A DNA stretch of 6,299 bases from an uncultured Clostridia bacterium (lineage in GTDB: Bacteria > Bacillota > Clostridia > Christensenellales > UBA1242). Location of the stretch: positions 1 to 6,299 of the forward strand of contig CALVNU010000053.1 in NCBI GenBank assembly GCA_944349915.1, written 5' to 3'. Shown here one piece after another: positions 4,721-6,299 of this stretch (position 1 is its first letter; each line of letters starts with the position of its first letter). The notes beneath the pieces are model-generated. The model was not told where the DNA came from and searched no databases. It saw only the letters and a list, made by a program, of their open reading frames with translations. Both the position numbers and the translations under genes were made by a program.

Positions 4721-4754
4721 AAAAGCGTTAAAACAAATGTTTTAGCGTTTTTTT
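4721..4754 (+). terminator. U-tailed hairpin overlapping the rplK start site
   Basis: The left arm 4721-4734 (core GCGTTAAAAC) pairs with 4739-4752 (core GTTTTAGCG) around the loop AAAT. The stem has up to 14 bp with two wobble pairs and is followed by, and partly made of, a seven-T run. It begins right after the -10 box, the same layout as at the rpmG operon. It is the first good terminator after nusG and could stop read-through. RNA starting at the local promoter keeps only about 8 bp of stem. Confidence 0.72.
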
Positions 4755-4792
4755 GTGGGAGATGGGAACTGCAACCCGTCAATCTACACCAC
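4755..4792 (+). promoter_or_regulatory. Probable L1-binding leader of rplK-rplA
   Basis: GTGG (4755-4758) pairs with CCAC (4789-4792), AGAT (4760-4763) with ATCT (4782-4785), and GGG (4764-4766) with CCC (4775-4777), leaving asymmetric bulges including GTCA. The strands GTGGGAG and GTCAATCTACACCAC resemble the two sides of the L1 site on the 23S rRNA L1 stalk, as I recall it (GUGGGAG opposite GUGAAAUACCAC). L1 is known to repress its own rplK-rplA mRNA by binding such a mimic. The assignment follows from the fold, position and resemblance, without a covariance search. Confidence 0.62.
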
Positions 4793-4810
4793 ATAAATTA
4801 AGGAGGAAAA

Positions 4811-5239
4811 ATGGCAGAAAAGAAAGTTGCGGCAATGGTTAAATTGCAATTGCCTGCAGGTAAAGCCACACCAGGACCACCAGTTGGTTCAACTCTTGGA
4901 CCTCATGGTATCAACATTGCTGGTTTTACCAAAGAATTTAACGAGAAGACTGCTTCTCAAGCTGGACTTGTTATTCCAGTAGTGATTACTATCTATGCAG
5001 ATAGGTCATTCTCATTTGTACTTAAGACACCACCAGCAGCCGTTTTAATTAAAAAGGCTATTGGTTTAGACAAGGGGTCAAGTGCACCAAACAAAACAAA
5101 AGTCGGAACAATCACAAAGGCTCAAATTAGACAAATCGCAGAAACAAAAATGCCTGACCTTAACTGCACAACTATAGAGTCGGCAATGAGCATGATTGAA
5201 GGCGCCGCAAGAAGCATGGGCGTTACTGTTGTTGACTAA
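4811..5239 (+). CDS. rplK: Ribosomal protein L11
   Basis: This encodes a complete L11 of 142 residues, the normal length. L11 binds the GTPase-associated region of 23S rRNA and is needed for factor-dependent GTP hydrolysis and for sensing uncharged tRNA by RelA-type enzymes. The N-terminal domain shows KLQLPAGKATPGPPVGSTLG (11-30), with the proline-rich linker and the conserved PHGINI. FSFVLKTPPA (67-76) leads into the rRNA-binding C-terminal domain. That domain ends with KMPDLNCTTIESAMSMIEGA (113-132) followed by ARSMGVTV, the family signature. AGGAGG (4801-4806) lies four bases before the ATG. The gene is first in a two-gene operon with rplA, 11 bases apart, with the rplA ribosome binding site overlapping the rplK stop. 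L1 bound to the leader probably represses both genes. Confidence 0.98.
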   Translation: MAEKKVAAMVKLQLPAGKATPGPPVGSTLGPHGINIAGFTKEFNEKTASQAGLVIPVVITIYADRSFSFVLKTPPAAVLIKKAIGLDKGSSAPNKTKVGTITKAQIRQIAETKMPDLNCTTIESAMSMIEGAARSMGVTVVD

Positions 5240-5250
5240 GGAGGGCAGTT

Positions 5251-5931
5251 ATGAAAGCTGGAAAAAGATATTTGCAATCTGTTGAACAATTAAAACAAAA
5301 ATCTTTTGATGTAAACGGAGCATTTGATGCACTTCTTGGTTTGCCAAAAGCAAAATTTGACGAAACTGTAGAATTACATGTAAGACTTGGTGTTGATGGC
5401 AGAAATGCTGACCAACAAGTTCGTGGAACCTGTATCCTTCCAAACGGAACTGGAAAAAGTTTGAAAGTTTTGGTTATTGCAAAGGGCGACAAAGCAGACG
5501 CTGCTGTTAAAGCAGGTGCCGATTATGTTGGAGCAGAAGAAATTGTTTCAAAAATTCAAGGCGGGTGGCTTGATTTTGATGTCTGCATTACTACTCCAGA
5601 TATGATGGGCGTTGTGGGCAGAGTTGCAAGGGTTTTGGGACCTAAAGGTTTGATGCCAAACCCAAAGAGCGGAACAGTTACTATGGATGTTGTTAAGGCT
5701 ATCAACGATGCTAAAGCAGGTAAAGTTGAATACAGACTTGACAAAGGCAATAATGTTCATGTTATTTTAGGAAAAGTAAGTTTTGGTAAGGAAAAACTTA
5801 TCGAAAACTTCAACACTGTTATTGAAGCGCTGACAAAAGCAAAGCCAGCAGCAGCAAAGGGTGTTTATTTCAAGAATGTTGCAATTGCTTCTACAATGGG
5901 ACCTAGCATTAAAGTTTTAATTACAGCATAA
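5251..5931 (+). CDS. rplA: Ribosomal protein L1
   Basis: This encodes a complete L1 of 226 residues, close to the usual 228-235. L1 forms the mobile stalk at the E site that guides deacylated tRNA out, and it also acts as translational repressor of its own operon. The start MKAGKRYLQSVEQL lacks one or two residues of the common 'MAKRGKKY' beginning. Domain I includes VELHVRLGVDGRNADQQVRG (40-59). Domain II includes LKVLVIAKGDKADAAVKAGA (71-90). The signature LGPKGLMPNPKSGTVT lies at 129-144. The end, FKNVAIASTMGPSIKVLI, is typical. GGAGG (5240-5244) is six bases from the ATG. A terminator follows at 5958, so rplJ and rplL, which normally come next, are not part of this transcript. Confidence 0.98.
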   Translation: MKAGKRYLQSVEQLKQKSFDVNGAFDALLGLPKAKFDETVELHVRLGVDGRNADQQVRGTCILPNGTGKSLKVLVIAKGDKADAAVKAGADYVGAEEIVSKIQGGWLDFDVCITTPDMMGVVGRVARVLGPKGLMPNPKSGTVTMDVVKAINDAKAGKVEYRLDKGNNVHVILGKVSFGKEKLIENFNTVIEALTKAKPAAAKGVYFKNVAIASTMGPSIKVLITA

Positions 5932-5957
5932 CTATAGTAGAAAAATAAGCAATAGAT

Positions 5958-5989
5958 AAAGATAATGCAAACTTGCATTATCTTTTTTT
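5958..5989 (+). terminator. Strong intrinsic terminator after rplA
   Basis: AAAGATAATGCAA (5958-5970) and TTGCATTATCTTT (5973-5985) are perfect complements. A practical stem is 11 bp with a six-base loop, followed by a run of T to 5989. It lies 27 bp after the rplA stop and closes the rplK-rplA operon. Confidence 0.92.
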
Positions 5990-6299
5990 GTTTTGTGTTT
6001 TTGATTTTCATTTTTTTGGGTTTTTCTTGTTGTTTTACTTATTTTTTTGATTTTTCATTTATAATATTTATTTTATTTGCATTTTTTGTCTTATTATTTG
6101 TCATTATTTTGTTGTTTGAGCCGTTTTTTTATTTAGCACATTTGCTGGCAAAAAACTTTTATTTTTGCCATAACTTATTTATTAGATATTTAGTCAATAA
6201 TTTGATAATTGAGGTGTCTTTTGTGCATTTTACGGCAAAGTTTAATATTTTTATTTGTTTTTAAAATAATAAAAATATGACAGTTGTTTTTTTTTTTTT
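5990..6299. other. T-rich stretch without a credible gene, ending in a homopolymer
   Basis: This 310-bp stretch is made of many short T runs on the plus strand and has very little G or C. The only long open frame starts inside the rplA terminator, lacks a ribosome binding site and is dominated by Phe, Ile, Leu and Cys, as expected for translated T-rich sequence. A 9-bp inverted repeat, TGGCAAAAA / TTTTTGCCA, lies at 6146-6170. The window ends in 13 T, a likely place for an assembly to break. No promoter or gene start is convincing on either strand. Confidence 0.6.

Noticed and set aside
6146..6170. Nine-bp inverted repeat TGGCAAAAA / TTTTTGCCA
   Set aside because: It is not followed by a proper U tract and no gene leads into it; A/T runs make such repeats likely by chance.
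5965..6264. Plus-strand open frame of 99 codons, all hydrophobic
   Set aside because: It starts inside the stem of the rplA terminator, lacks a ribosome binding site, and its Phe/Ile/Leu/Cys content simply follows from T-rich DNA.

Overview
The window is AT-rich and uses the standard bacterial code, since TGA occurs as a stop and TGG encodes Trp. It has strong AGGAGG-type ribosome binding sites, TTGACA-17-TATAAT promoters and U-tailed hairpins. The L10 leader, the four-cysteine L33 and the base composition suggest a Firmicutes-type genome, most likely an uncultured Clostridia lineage. That placement is inference, and no species can be named. The sequence ends in a run of 13 T, which may be an assembly break.

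Layout. At the left edge, on the minus strand, is the 5' part of rplJ (ribosomal protein L10), with a complete L10-type leader, attenuator hairpin and consensus promoter. A non-coding spacer of about 250 bp follows, with three copies of an ATTTTAAAGTT-type repeat and a terminator. Next come two divergent membrane-protein genes of unknown function. The minus-strand gene has three membrane segments and a long acidic cytoplasmic tail. The plus-strand gene has one membrane anchor and fibronectin-III-like extracytoplasmic modules. It has no ribosome binding site, and its promoter lies so close to the ATG that its mRNA is probably leaderless. A small plus-strand gene for a HicB-like protein follows, without a HicA partner.

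The right half is translation and secretion machinery. rpmG (L33), secE and nusG form one operon, with long charged N-terminal extensions on both SecE and NusG. A 347-bp gap follows, which begins with a degenerate 15-bp tandem array directly after nusG. Then come a promoter, a hairpin, a probable L1-binding leader and the rplK-rplA operon (L11, L1), closed by a strong terminator. The last 310 bp are T-rich and show no credible gene.

Themes. The usual order is rpmG-secE-nusG-rplK-rplA-rplJ-rplL. Here rplJ is detached, inverted and placed about 2.9 kb upstream of rpmG, beyond three accessory genes. All three house-keeping operons carry a hairpin element in their 5' leader. In two of them (rpmG and rplK) the U-tailed hairpin overlaps the predicted transcription start itself, which suggests promoter-embedded termination or insulation. 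I did not find an obviously new multi-gene system. The most unusual signals are this promoter/terminator overlap, the 15-bp array, the leaderless gene and the extended SecE and NusG.
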